From NCBI RefSeq assembly GCF_041027365.1, contig NZ_JBFTEH010000001.1, positions 434,001 through 498,000 on the forward strand: a stretch of DNA of 64,000 bases, written 5' to 3'. Made by a program: the position numbers and the translations under genes. Of the stretch, positions 50,652 to 59,390 are shown in pieces (position 1 is the stretch's first letter; each line of letters opens with the position of its first letter). The notes under the pieces are model-generated. The model saw only the letters and a list, made by a program, of their open reading frames with translations, was not told the origin of the DNA and made no database searches. This stretch comes from VKMB-3413 sp041027365. Its GTDB lineage: Bacteria; Pseudomonadota; Alphaproteobacteria; Rhizobiales; Rhizobiaceae.

Positions 50652-50802
50652 TTTTCCTCCCCCGAGGGGAGAAGTGCCGGCAGGCGATGAGGGGAGAGCG
50701 GTCCGCCAGCAGGGTTCCGGTGGTGCCTCTGCTGCCACTCCTCCACCGCGAGCGCCATCGCCCCGCCGCTCTGCGGCCACCCTCTCCCCGTGGGGAGAGG
50801 AA
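50652..50802. repeat. Divergent pair of palindromic intergenic repeats (pair 3)
   Basis: A diverged copy (CTCCCCCGAGGGGAG at about 50657-50671) and a CCTCTCCCCGTGGGGAGAGG palindrome at 50781-50800 flank a GC-rich spacer between the gntR gene and the convergent SDR gene. They are related in style to pairs 1 and 2, but in CTCCCC form. Confidence 0.6.
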
Positions 50803-50817
50803 AGGCGCCTCCCTCGG

Positions 50818-51750
50818 CTACGCCTCGTCCTTGTGAAAGCGCTGATAATCCCCCGCCAGCTCCTTCAGCCCTTCCCGGTACGTCGGGTAGCGGAAGGCGT
50901 AGCCGGCGTCCTTGATCTTCGCGTTCGAGACCCGCTTGTTCTCGCCGTAGAACGAGCGCGCCATCGGCGACAGCTCGGCTTCGTCGAACGCCACCTCCGG
51001 CGGCGGTTCGACGCCGGCCAGCTCCGCCGCATGAGCGACGACATCCTGCGGCGGGGCGGGTTCGTCGTCGGTGACGTTGAAGACGCCGCCGAGACGCTTC
51101 TCGGCGAGCAGCGTCAGCGCGCCGGCGATGTCGTCGACATGGATTCGGTTGAACACCTGGCCGGGCTTCACCAGCCGCTTGGCGGTGCCCTTGGCAAGGT
51201 TGACGAAGCCGTTGCGGCCGGGACCGTAGATGCCGGAGAGGCGCAGGATCGCCAGCGGCACGCCGCGGGTCTCGGCGAGCGCCTGCCAGCCGTTCTCTGC
51301 CGCGACGCGCCCCTTGGAGCGCTCGGAGGCGGGCCTCAGTTCGCTCGTCTCGTCGACCCAGTCGCCGTCATGTTCGCCATAGACCCCGACGGTCGAGAGA
51401 TAGCCGATCCATTCGAGGTTCGGGCTGCCATGGCCGATTTCGTCGGCATACCAGCGCAGCACCGGATCGCCCGGCGCGGCGTTGGCGCCGCCGACCGAGG
51501 CGCCCTTCGGCGCGGGATGGCCAGGCGGCACCGAAACGAGGAGATGCGTCGCGCGGTAGAGCGTCGAGGCGATGCCGTCGCAGGGATGCGCGCCGTCGAA
51601 CACGAAGGGCTTCAGCCCGTGCGTTGCGAGCGACACCGCCTTGTCGGCCGTCCGCACGGTCGTCCCGACGATGTCGTGCGGGTCGCGCGTTTCGGCAAAC
51701 CGACCAGCGGAATAGCCGTGCCCGAAGATGAAGAACTTGAGATCGGTCAT
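50818..51750 (-). CDS. SDR/NAD-dependent epimerase-like protein
   Basis: 310 residues of the extended SDR type. The N-terminal glycine motif is atypical (FIFGHGYSAGRFAE), as in YeeZ-like proteins. YLSTVGVYGEHDGDWVDE holds the Ser/Thr, ILRLSGIYGPGRNGF is well conserved, and the NRIHVDDIAGAL segment is diagnostic of the group. The classical YxxxK is replaced by RSKGRVAAE, so catalysis is uncertain. Substrate unknown. Its ATG overlaps the stop of the pentapeptide-like repeat gene upstream. Confidence 0.82.
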   Translation of the reverse strand: MTDLKFFIFGHGYSAGRFAETRDPHDIVGTTVRTADKAVSLATHGLKPFVFDGAHPCDGIASTLYRATHLLVSVPPGHPAPKGASVGGANAAPGDPVLRWYADEIGHGSPNLEWIGYLSTVGVYGEHDGDWVDETSELRPASERSKGRVAAENGWQALAETRGVPLAILRLSGIYGPGRNGFVNLAKGTAKRLVKPGQVFNRIHVDDIAGALTLLAEKRLGGVFNVTDDEPAPPQDVVAHAAELAGVEPPPEVAFDEAELSPMARSFYGENKRVSNAKIKDAGYAFRYPTYREGLKELAGDYQRFHKDEA

Positions 51751-52130
51751 GCGCCGAAACGCGGCAGGCGCCAGGCCGGCCCGACCAGTTCGTCGACCTC
51801 GAGGCGCCCAATCCTGAGCCGGCCGATCTCCGCCTCGCCGATGCGCGCCCGACCGACCGACAGGCGGCCGATCGCGAAGGCGCCGACGGCCACCGCGCCG
51901 ACCGCGGCGGCCCCGAGAGCGAGCGCGCCGACGGCGCCGAGCCCGAGTGCGGCCGAACCCGCGGAGACATCGGGCCTGAGCGAGCCGGAATGGCTCTGCA
52001 GCTGATAGAGCGCGCGGCGCGCCTTCGCCTCGATCGTCTCCGCCGGCGGCTCCGGCAGCGTCGCGGCCGGCTCGCCGATCGCGCCGGCGCGCGCCTCTGC
52101 CGGTTCAGTCTTCGCTCGTCTCCAGGCCAT
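51747..52130 (-). CDS. Pentapeptide-like repeat protein, unknown function
   Basis: 127 residues. After a polar N-terminus (1-50) an uninterrupted run of about eleven five-residue units occupies roughly 61-115. Each begins with Leu/Val/Ile-Gly (LGLGA, VGALA, LGAAA, VGAVA, VGAFA, IGRLS, VGRAR, IGEAE, IGRLR, IGRLE, VDELV). The first half is hydrophobic, the second half charged. A period of five suggests a quadrilateral beta-helix. The first 26 bases overlap the end of queG in another frame and its stop overlaps the SDR start (ATGA). Confidence 0.7.
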   Translation of the reverse strand: MAWRRAKTEPAEARAGAIGEPAATLPEPPAETIEAKARRALYQLQSHSGSLRPDVSAGSAALGLGAVGALALGAAAVGAVAVGAFAIGRLSVGRARIGEAEIGRLRIGRLEVDELVGPAWRLPRFGA

Positions 52131-53259
52131 GCCATTCGCTCCCGACCAGAGGATCCGTCTCACTATCAAGCGCGGCGGCGCGCCGTTGCAAGGCGCCGGC
52201 CGGATCGAGACGCGACAGCGCCCAAACCGCCATCGCCCGCACCAGCGGCGCCGGGTCCTGAAGCAGCGTCTCGACATGGGGCAGGAGGCCCGGATCGCCC
52301 GAATTGCCGGCCGCGATCAGGCAGTTGGAGACGAACTTGTCGCGGCCGATCCGCTTGATCGGCGAGCCCGAGAACAGCGTCCGGAATGCCGCATCGTCGA
52401 GCGCCAGGAGATCGGCAAGGCGCGGCGCCTTCAGCTCCTCGCGCGCGACGAGCTTGGCCTCCTGCGCCTCGCGCGCGAACTTGTTCCACGGGCAGACCGC
52501 CAGGCAGTCGTCGCAGCCATAGATGCGGTTGCCCATCGCCTGCCGGAACTCGCGCGGGATGACCGCTCGGGTCTCGATCGTGAGGTAGGAGATGCAGCGC
52601 CGCGCATCCAGCTGGTAGGGCTGCGGGAAGGCATTCGTCGGACAGACGTCCTGGCAGGCGCGGCAGGAGCCGCAGAGATCGCGGGCGGGCGTGTCCGGCG
52701 CAAGGTCGAGCGTCGTGAAGATCGAGCCGAGGAACAGCCAGGAGCCATGCTCGCGGCTGACGAGGTTGGTGTGTTTGCCCTGCCAGCCGAGCCCCGCCAT
52801 CGCGCCGAGCGGCTTTTCCATCACCGGCGCCGTGTCGACGAACACCTTCACGTCCGGCTGCCCGAGGCCGGCCTGGCGGGCCCGGGCAACGATCCGGCCG
52901 GCGAGTTCCTTCAGCCTGCCCTTGATGACGTCGTGATAGTCGCGGTGCCGGGCATAGACCGAGATCGCGCCGCGGTCGGGGCGCTGCAGGACCGCCAGCG
53001 GGTCCTCGTCTGGCCCGTAGTTCATGCCGAGGACGACGATCGAGCGGACCTGAGGCCACAGCGCCCTGGCCGAACGGCGGCGTTCGGCAGTCTCGGGCAT
53101 CCAGCCCATCGTCCCGTGCCGCCCCGCCGCGATGAAGTCGACCAGCCTGTCGCCCGCCGTCACATCGCCTTCGCCGGGCGCGATGCCGACGGCGGAAAAG
53201 CCGAGACGAGCGGCATCGGCGGCGATGAAGGATTTCAGGCTGGCGGTGTCGTCGGGCAT
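52105..53259 (-). CDS. queG: Epoxyqueuosine reductase
   Basis: 384 residues. The cobalamin-dependent enzyme makes the last reduction to queuosine at tRNA position 34. Two [4Fe-4S] clusters are marked by CGSCRACQDVCPT and CDDCLAVCPWN; the N-terminal cobalamin-binding part contains GMNYGPDEDP, VYARHRDYHDVIKGRL and DTAPVMEKPLGAMAGLGWQGKHTN. A HEAT-like segment (NSGDPGLLPHVETLLQDPAPLVRAMAVWALSRL) ends the protein. The GST gene upstream has its stop 55 bases before this ATG and is probably co-transcribed. Confidence 0.96.
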   Translation of the reverse strand: MPDDTASLKSFIAADAARLGFSAVGIAPGEGDVTAGDRLVDFIAAGRHGTMGWMPETAERRRSARALWPQVRSIVVLGMNYGPDEDPLAVLQRPDRGAISVYARHRDYHDVIKGRLKELAGRIVARARQAGLGQPDVKVFVDTAPVMEKPLGAMAGLGWQGKHTNLVSREHGSWLFLGSIFTTLDLAPDTPARDLCGSCRACQDVCPTNAFPQPYQLDARRCISYLTIETRAVIPREFRQAMGNRIYGCDDCLAVCPWNKFAREAQEAKLVAREELKAPRLADLLALDDAAFRTLFSGSPIKRIGRDKFVSNCLIAAGNSGDPGLLPHVETLLQDPAPLVRAMAVWALSRLDPAGALQRRAAALDSETDPLVGSEWHGLETSED

Positions 53260-53314
53260 GGCCGCGATATGGCGACGACGGGCGCCCCGCGCATCCCGCC
53301 GCTGCGCGCCCGCC

Positions 53315-54007
53315 TCAGAAATCCAGTTCGGCGTATTGCGAGGAGGGCGGCAGGCCGCGCACGCGCTCGCCGAGCAGCGGGCGGAAGGACGGCCGGGACT
53401 TCAGCCGCATGTACCAGTCCTTGACCGCGGGTTCCGCGTCCCAAGCGACTTCGCCGATATAGTCGAGCGCCGAGAGTGCCGCAGCGGCCGAGATGTCGGC
53501 ATAGGACAGGCGCGGCCCGGCGAGCCAGTCGCGGCTCTCCGCCAGCCAGCCGAGATAGCGCAGGTGATGCTTGAGGTTCGCCCGCGCCGCCCGGATCGCC
53601 GACGCGTCGGGCGGGCCGCCGCCCTCGTCGGGCTTCATGTCGAGCTTGAAGACGCGCTCGCGGATCAGATAGCGCGTCACCTCCGAATCGAGCTTGTGGA
53701 GGAACCACTCGGTCAGCCGCCGTGCCTCCGCGCGCTCGATCGGCTTTTCCGACATCAGCCGCTTGTCGCGCTGGAAGGCGCCGCGGGTCTCGTCGAGATA
53801 CTCGCCGATGACGATGCCGCCGATGATCGCCGGCCCGTTGTCCTCGATCAGTACGGGCAGGGTGGCGGCCGGGTTCAGCGCCAGGAATTCGGCCCGCCGC
53901 TGCCACGGACGTTCCTCCACCAGCTCGCAGCGTTCGCCATATTCACCCAGCACAAGCCGTATGAAACGGGAGGCGGCGGACATCGGATGGTGGTGGAGCT
54001 TCAGCAT
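53315..54007 (-). CDS. Glutathione S-transferase family protein
   Basis: 230 residues with a thioredoxin-fold N-terminus (LKLHHHPMSAASRFIRLVLGEYG, NPAATLPVLIEDNG with the conserved cis-proline before V) and an all-helical C-terminal domain (SYADISAAAALSALDYIGEV). It should conjugate or reduce with glutathione; the substrate is unknown. The catalytic Ser/Cys is probably among MSAAS. A GST upstream of queG recurs in rhizobia, without a known functional link. Confidence 0.9.
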   Translation of the reverse strand: MLKLHHHPMSAASRFIRLVLGEYGERCELVEERPWQRRAEFLALNPAATLPVLIEDNGPAIIGGIVIGEYLDETRGAFQRDKRLMSEKPIERAEARRLTEWFLHKLDSEVTRYLIRERVFKLDMKPDEGGGPPDASAIRAARANLKHHLRYLGWLAESRDWLAGPRLSYADISAAAALSALDYIGEVAWDAEPAVKDWYMRLKSRPSFRPLLGERVRGLPPSSQYAELDF

Positions 54008-54328
54008 TCAATCGGGCTGGATGTTGCAAGAGGCATCGGGGCGACACGCCTCTTTGTGACGTGGCGGTGCTCGTCGCCGGAAAGCGCCGCGCACCGCCGC
54101 TTGCTCGGACGATCGCAGAATTTCGTCAACGAAGTGCGAACGCGTGTTCTGCATGCGAGGGCAGGGACATAGCAGGCTGCGACAGCCTGACAAGTGGCTT
54201 GCCTCGGCCCCGAAATTGCCGCAGGGGATCGCGCGCGCGGCAGGCGATCGCTCGCCCGGAACGGCGCTTCAGCCTTGGGCCAGCCTTCGGGAGCAAGAAG
54301 GCCGCGCTTGTCAGGAGAAAGGCCTTCC

Positions 54329-55246
54329 ATGGACATCGGGGCATATGTCGACGCCACGATCCTCGGCATCGTCGAGGGGTTGACCGAGTTCATCCCGGTG
54401 TCGTCGACCGGACACCTGCTGCTCATGGACCAGCTTCTCGGCTTCCGTTCGACCGGCCACGTCTTCGAGATCGTCATCCAGCTGGGCGCGATCCTGGCCA
54501 TCCTGCTCGTGTATTTCGGCCGGCTGTGGCAGCTCTTCATCACGCTGCCGACCAGCGGCCGAAGCCGGCACTTCGTCGCCGGGCTGATCATCGCCTTCCT
54601 GCCGGCGGCGGTGATCGGCGTTCTCGCGCACGACTTCATCAAGCGCGTCCTGTTCGAATCGCCGATGGTCATCTGCATCGCGCTGGTCGTCGGCGGGATC
54701 CTGCTCCTGATCATCGACAAGGTGCCGCGCAAGGTGCGCTTCGACGACGTCATGAAGTATCCGCTGCCGCTGTGCCTGAAGATCGGCTTCTTCCAGTGCC
54801 TGGCGATGATCCCCGGCACATCGCGATCGGGCGCGACCATCGCCGGCGCGCTTCTGATGGGAACCGACAAGCGCTCGGCGGCCGAGTTCTCCTTCTTCCT
54901 GGCGATCCCGACGATGATCGGGGCGACCGCCTACGACCTGTTCAAGAACCGGCATGCGCTGTCGACGGACGATCTCGGCCTGATCGCGGTCGGCTTCGTC
55001 ATGGCCTTCATCTCGGCGCTGTTCGTCGTGCGCACGCTGCTCGACTTCGTGTCGCGGCGCGGCTTCGCCGTCTTCGCCTGGTGGCGCATCGTCGTCGGGA
55101 CGATCGGCATCATCCTGCTGGTGACGGTTGCGCCGGCGGAGCCGGTGCGTTCGGAGCAGCCGGTCCAGGCGACGGATGGCGCGGGCGCGCCAGTCGCGGG
55201 GCCGGCGACGGAAGGCAAGGAAGGCCGCCTGCCGCATCAGCGCTGA
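54329..55246 (+). CDS. uppP: Undecaprenyl-diphosphatase
   Basis: 305 residues, polytopic. It regenerates undecaprenyl phosphate for cell-wall synthesis; high dosage gives bacitracin resistance. The two family signatures are present: GIVEGLTEFIPVSSTGHLLL near the N-terminus and MIPGTSRSGATIAGALLMG in the middle, with seven or eight membrane segments. The ATG at 54329 has AGGAGA upstream. The C-terminal ~35 residues after the last helix are polar and probably disordered. Confidence 0.96.
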   Translation: MDIGAYVDATILGIVEGLTEFIPVSSTGHLLLMDQLLGFRSTGHVFEIVIQLGAILAILLVYFGRLWQLFITLPTSGRSRHFVAGLIIAFLPAAVIGVLAHDFIKRVLFESPMVICIALVVGGILLLIIDKVPRKVRFDDVMKYPLPLCLKIGFFQCLAMIPGTSRSGATIAGALLMGTDKRSAAEFSFFLAIPTMIGATAYDLFKNRHALSTDDLGLIAVGFVMAFISALFVVRTLLDFVSRRGFAVFAWWRIVVGTIGIILLVTVAPAEPVRSEQPVQATDGAGAPVAGPATEGKEGRLPHQR

Positions 55247-55254
55247 CGGCATCA

Positions 55255-55276
55255 AGGCTCGGCCAGTGCCGAGCCT
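55255..55276. terminator. Hairpin between convergent uppP and NDUFA9-like genes
   Basis: AGGCTCGGC (55255-55263) and GCCGAGCCT (55268-55276) pair perfectly around CAGT, eight bases after the uppP stop. There is no T-run; a second, looser hairpin follows near 55284-55316. Confidence 0.5.
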
Positions 55277-55347
55277 CCGGATCGCGGCGGCGAGCCCGCG
55301 AAGGCGCTCGCCGCTTCCGGATGATGCCGAGCCCGGATGGCCTCGGC

Positions 55348-56355
55348 TCAGACGAGGTCCTGCTGCTTCTCCGGCTTCATCGCCCCGCCCTGCGGCTGGG
55401 GCACGGTGAACTGGCCCTGCGGGCGGAAGCGGATGAGATAGGTCGGCAGGATCGCATCCAGCGTGCGCGGCTGCCGGCCGAAGGCTTTCAGCGTCCGCCC
55501 CTCGGCCTTGGCCGCATCCGAGACCACGTTGTCGTGGCGCAGCTGGGCGACCTGGTCGGGCGTCAGCGGCGCGCCCGGCACATGCTGCAGCAGCTTTGCC
55601 ATCGTCGCGGCGGTGCCGAAGCCGATCGAGACGAAGCGGCGCTTGCGGGCGATCACCCGCAGCATCTCCTCCATCATCTCGCGGAAGGTCAGGATCTCCG
55701 GGCCGCCGAGTTCGTAGATGCGGCCGCCCGGCACCTTGCCTTCGACCGTATCGGCGATCGCCTCGGCGACGTCGCCGACATAGACCGGCTGGAACCGCGT
55801 CGTGCCGCCGCCGATCAGCGGCAGGAAGGGCGCCCTGCGCGCCATGTCGGCAAAGCGGTTGAAGAACTGGTCCTCGGAGCCGAACACGATCGACGGGCGC
55901 AGGACATACGAATCCGGCAGCGTCTCGAACACCGCAGCCTCGCCGGCGGCCTTGGAGCGCGCATAGCCCGATTCGGAGTTCGCATCGGCACCGATCGCCG
56001 AGATGTGCGTCAGCGGCGCGCCGACATTGCGCGCGGCTTCGGCGACGGCGCGCGCGCCGAGGGCCTGCACCGCCTCGAAGCTCTGCTTGCCGCTCTCGGC
56101 GAGGATCCCGACGAGGTTGACGACGTGGTCGGCGTTCTCCACCGCCCGGTCCACCGACCAGCGATAGCGCAGATTCGCCTGGATCGGCTGGATCTGCCCG
56201 AAATTGCCGTTGACCCGGACGCGGTAGGCGAGGTCGGGCCGGCGGGTGGCGACGCGGATGCGGTGGCCGCGCCGGGCGAGGGCCCGCGTGACGTGATTGC
56301 CGAGAAAGCCCGAGCCGCCGAAGACCACCACCGTCTTGTTCGTGTCGACCGTCAT
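55348..56355 (-). CDS. Complex I NDUFA9-like NAD(P)-binding protein
   Basis: 335 residues of the atypical SDR group related to the mitochondrial complex I subunit NDUFA9. The dinucleotide motif VVVFGGSGFLGNHVTRALARRGHRIRVATRRP opens the protein; HISAIGADANSESGYARSKAAGE carries the YxxxK, and VLRPSIVFGSEDQFFNRFADMA is characteristic. It may bind NADPH structurally. The start at 56355 (MTVDTNKTV) follows the usual family length. Confidence 0.88.
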   Translation of the reverse strand: MTVDTNKTVVVFGGSGFLGNHVTRALARRGHRIRVATRRPDLAYRVRVNGNFGQIQPIQANLRYRWSVDRAVENADHVVNLVGILAESGKQSFEAVQALGARAVAEAARNVGAPLTHISAIGADANSESGYARSKAAGEAAVFETLPDSYVLRPSIVFGSEDQFFNRFADMARRAPFLPLIGGGTTRFQPVYVGDVAEAIADTVEGKVPGGRIYELGGPEILTFREMMEEMLRVIARKRRFVSIGFGTAATMAKLLQHVPGAPLTPDQVAQLRHDNVVSDAAKAEGRTLKAFGRQPRTLDAILPTYLIRFRPQGQFTVPQPQGGAMKPEKQQDLV

Positions 56356-56682
56356 GTTCGCCCTTATCCTTCGCCGCAGCGTCCGGCCGCGCATCGCGGC
56401 GGCCGGATCACACGCCAATCATGATCGTAAGGCCGCTCATAGCCGGTTCGGGAATGGAGGTGAAGGCGGGAATGGCGGCGATTCGGCATTGCGCGGCGGC
56501 GAGAGCGCAACGAGACGCCCGATCGCCGGTCGGCCCGGGCCACCACTCGCCCCGGCTGTCCCGAAGCGGCGGCCGGCCCGGGGCGAGACAGGATGCGCCC
56601 TCCAGGGCTCTCCCCGTGTACGGCGGGGACCTCCCGCCCGAGGGCTCGGCGACTGCAATTTCGGGCGCTGCCAGAATTCGCG
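56356..56682. other. Intergenic region, no gene seen
   Basis: No convincing frame on either strand between the NDUFA9-like gene and the tRNA-Leu promoter. Confidence 0.6.
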
Positions 56683-56711
56683 TTGACAGGCCCATCGTCT
56701 CTCTCTAGACG
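56683..56711 (+). promoter_or_regulatory. Sigma-70 promoter of tRNA-Leu
   Basis: A perfect TTGACA (56683-56688) and TAGACG (56706-56711) are 17 bases apart, ten bases upstream of the mature tRNA. Confidence 0.7.
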
Positions 56712-56721
56712 TCCCTGCCGA

Positions 56722-56806
56722 GCCCAGGTGGCGGAATTGGTAGACGCGCACGGTTCAGGTCCGTGTGCCGCGAGGCGTGAAGGTTCGAGTCCTTTCCTGG
56801 GCACCA
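56722..56806 (+). tRNA. tRNA-Leu (anticodon CAG)
   Basis: 85 bases including an encoded CCA. Acceptor strands GCCCAGG and CCTGGGC pair; the anticodon stem CACGG/CCGTG holds loop TTCAGGT, giving CAG (reads CUG). The long variable arm (TGCCGCGAGGCG) marks it as a class II tRNA, and the T-arm is GAAGGTTCGAGTCCTTTC. Confidence 0.97.
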
Positions 56807-57225
56807 TTTCCCTATCCGTGACGGTGTGAAGCCGATCGGATAGCAGCCCCACACCACAGACATCGAAGCGCCGATCCGGCATCGTCCGGAGATGGGCGTG
56901 TGTCTGTACACGATCCCATTGTCGATGATCTTGCCGGCCTTCGTGGCCTGGCTCGAACCCGTGTGATTCGGTCCCGGAAAGGCCGGTGACGCTGCCGCGA
57001 CGCCGCGCGGCTTCCTCGCGCGTCGCATCCGCTGCCGGCACTCCCGGCTTTCCACCGCCTTTCTCCCCGACGGTCCGATCCTGTGGACAGGCGGGCCAGC
57101 GCGGGACTCCTGCCGGCGTCCGCGTGCTAACCTGGAACAGGTGCCGGCGCGGCAGTCTCTCCGGCCGTTGGGGCCGCCGTCCGGCACGCACCACCGCACA
57201 CACTGCACAGTATGAAGGGCATGCG
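56807..57225. other. Intergenic region, no gene seen
   Basis: 419 bases between tRNA-Leu and the HerA-like gene. No convincing frame, and no repeat of the tRNA 3' end that would suggest an integration site. Confidence 0.6.
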
Positions 57226-58791
57226 ATGACCGTTGCCGTCGACCTCGGCACGACCCAGACCGGCGAGCCGGCGGAGCTCGATCTGGAAGAACTCCTGTCC
57301 ACCCGCCTGCTCGTCCAGGGCAATTCCGGCTCGGGCAAGTCGCATCTCCTGCGCCGGCTCCTGGAGCAGAGCGCGCCCTACGTGCAGCAGGCGATCGTCG
57401 ATCCGGAAGGCGACTTCGTCACGCTGGCGGATCGTTACGGCCACGTCGTCGTCGACGCCAACCGCACGCCGAACGAGCTCGCCCGCATCGCCGGCCGGAT
57501 CCGCCAGCACCGCGCCTCCGTGGTTCTCAACCTCGAAGGGCTCGACGCCGAGGTGCAGATGATGTGCTCGGCGGCGTTCCTGAACGGCCTCTTCGACTGC
57601 GATCGCGCCTTCTGGTTCCCGATGCTGATCGCCGTCGACGAGGCGCATCTCTTCGCCCCGGCGATGTCCGGCGAGCATTCGGAGGAAGCGCGCAAGGCCT
57701 CGCTCGGCGCGATGACCAACCTCATGTGCCGCGGCCGCAAGCGCGGTCTCGCCGGCGTCATCGCGACGCAGCGCCTCGCCAAGCTCGCCAAGAACGTCGC
57801 GGCCGAAGCCTCGAACTTCCTGATGGGGCGTACCTTCCTCGACATCGACATGCAGCGCGCCGCCGATCTCCTCGGCATCGACAGGCGCGGTGCCGAGCGC
57901 TTCCGCGATCTCGAGACCGGCAACTTCGTCGCCCTCGGCCCGGCGCTGTCGCGCCGTCCGGTGCCGATCCGGATCGGCCCCACCGAGACGCATTCGCGCG
58001 CCGGGCGCCCGTCGCTGATGCCGCTGCCGGAACTGCCGCCGGAGGACCTCGCCGACCTCGTCTTCACCGCCAGCGAGGCCGAGAAGGAGGCGGATCGCCG
58101 CGCCGCCGCCCGTCCGGCCTTCGCCGCGCCCCGCCCGCCGGCCCCGCAGCCGAGCGTTCCGACGAGCGAGCTCCTGGAACGGGTGGCATCGGGACCGTCC
58201 GCCGGGGAGCGGGCGGAGCCTGCCGAGGACGACGATCCGCGCTCGCCCGAAGAGCGCGCCGCCGCGGTCAACCAGATCTTCGCCGAGATGCTGGAGGATC
58301 CGGACGCGGCCTTCCGTCCGGTGCCGGTGCTCTACCAGGAGTTCCTGACGCATTGCCGGCTGAAGCGGCTGCGCGGCGCCGAGACCGACATGGCGGCCTT
58401 CCGCCGCCGGCTGTCGCTGGCGCGCGCCGGCGTGTCGGCCGACACCTCCGACGCCGAGTGGCAGATGATCATGGAGCGCTCGGCGGATCTGCCGGAGGAG
58501 ATGCAGGGCGTCTTCATGATGCTGGCGCGGGCCGCCCGCGACGCGGCGGAATGCCCTTCCGACGAGGCTCTCGCCCGCGCCTATGGCAGCCATTCGCCCT
58601 CGCGCGGACGCTTCCTGCTCTCCTTCATGGCCGAACGCGGCCTGATCACCGCCGACCAGGACTTTCGCGGCGACCGCGTCGTCACCATCGCCGGCACCGA
58701 CTGGCGCACCAAGCTGCCGCAGGTCTCGCTCGACAGCCTCGACGAGGCGCGGGCGCGGCGGGCGGCGCGGCTGGCGCGCAGCGGCAGCTGA
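57226..58791 (+). CDS. HerA-like ATPase (DUF87/FtsK-HerA superfamily)
   Basis: 521 residues. A hexameric-motor ATPase fold with Walker A LVQGNSGSGKSHLLRRLLE (~32-50), Walker B MLIAVDEAHLFAP, and the sensor/arginine region RKRGLAGVIATQRLAKL. After the ATPase core (to ~270) a Pro/Ala-rich linker leads to a separate C-terminal helical region. HerA usually pumps DNA with the nuclease NurA, but no nurA-like gene is adjacent. The start at 57226 was chosen because it leads directly into the N-terminal strand. Confidence 0.88.
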   Translation: MTVAVDLGTTQTGEPAELDLEELLSTRLLVQGNSGSGKSHLLRRLLEQSAPYVQQAIVDPEGDFVTLADRYGHVVVDANRTPNELARIAGRIRQHRASVVLNLEGLDAEVQMMCSAAFLNGLFDCDRAFWFPMLIAVDEAHLFAPAMSGEHSEEARKASLGAMTNLMCRGRKRGLAGVIATQRLAKLAKNVAAEASNFLMGRTFLDIDMQRAADLLGIDRRGAERFRDLETGNFVALGPALSRRPVPIRIGPTETHSRAGRPSLMPLPELPPEDLADLVFTASEAEKEADRRAAARPAFAAPRPPAPQPSVPTSELLERVASGPSAGERAEPAEDDDPRSPEERAAAVNQIFAEMLEDPDAAFRPVPVLYQEFLTHCRLKRLRGAETDMAAFRRRLSLARAGVSADTSDAEWQMIMERSADLPEEMQGVFMMLARAARDAAECPSDEALARAYGSHSPSRGRFLLSFMAERGLITADQDFRGDRVVTIAGTDWRTKLPQVSLDSLDEARARRAARLARSGS

Positions 58792-58843
58792 CCGCCGCCA
58801 TCTCCGGCGGCGGCCGACGGTGCGTCGTGGACGAACGCAACGG

Positions 58844-59164
58844 CTACCGCTCGAACGTCGCGACGACGTCGTAGAGGCCGGGATGAGCGGTGCCGAACCG
58901 CCGGTTGCCGTCGATGAAGCCGTGTCCTCGCAGCGTCTCCATCACTGCGTGCCACGAGGACATGTCGCGGCATTGGGCGTAGTTCGCCACGCGCGTTCCG
59001 TCGTGGCTGCGGTGCAGGCTCGCCGAGAGCCATCCCGGAACGTCCTTGCGGCAGAGGCGGGCTGCCTCGCAAAGGTGGTCGATCAGCGCCTGCTGGCCGC
59101 CTTCCGGCACGGTGAAGACGTTGATCTGCGTAACGATGCCGGCCTGCGATCGGATGAGGGGCAT
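58844..59164 (-). CDS. ABM-fold (antibiotic biosynthesis monooxygenase) family protein
   Basis: 106 residues from the ATG at 59164. The segment TQINVFTVPEGGQQALIDHLCEAARLCRKDVPGWLSASLHRS followed by VANYAQCRDMSSWHAVMETL matches the ferredoxin-like ABM fold used by small cofactor-free monooxygenases and heme-degrading enzymes. Substrate unknown. It converges with the HerA-like gene. Confidence 0.78.
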   Translation of the reverse strand: MPLIRSQAGIVTQINVFTVPEGGQQALIDHLCEAARLCRKDVPGWLSASLHRSHDGTRVANYAQCRDMSSWHAVMETLRGHGFIDGNRRFGTAHPGLYDVVATFER

Positions 59165-59390
59165 TGCGGTTCTCCTTGTCAGAGCCCGCGCGACGGAGAA
59201 CGAAAACCCTTCTGGACCCTTCGCCGCCAAGCGAGCACGGTTGCTCTCGCTTGTCGTGGGTCCCGGTACCGGGCGCGGAATCTTCTCCTCCGGAGAAGGG
59301 GCGGACTCACCTCTGCCGCCCAATTCCTTTTCGACGACGATCTATCTGGCATCCGGCGGCGGACCGGCAAGCGGCTGACGGCTCGTCAGT

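Noticed and set aside
56722..57225. Integration site at tRNA-Leu
   Set aside because: No integrase gene and no repeat of the tRNA 3' end was found downstream.
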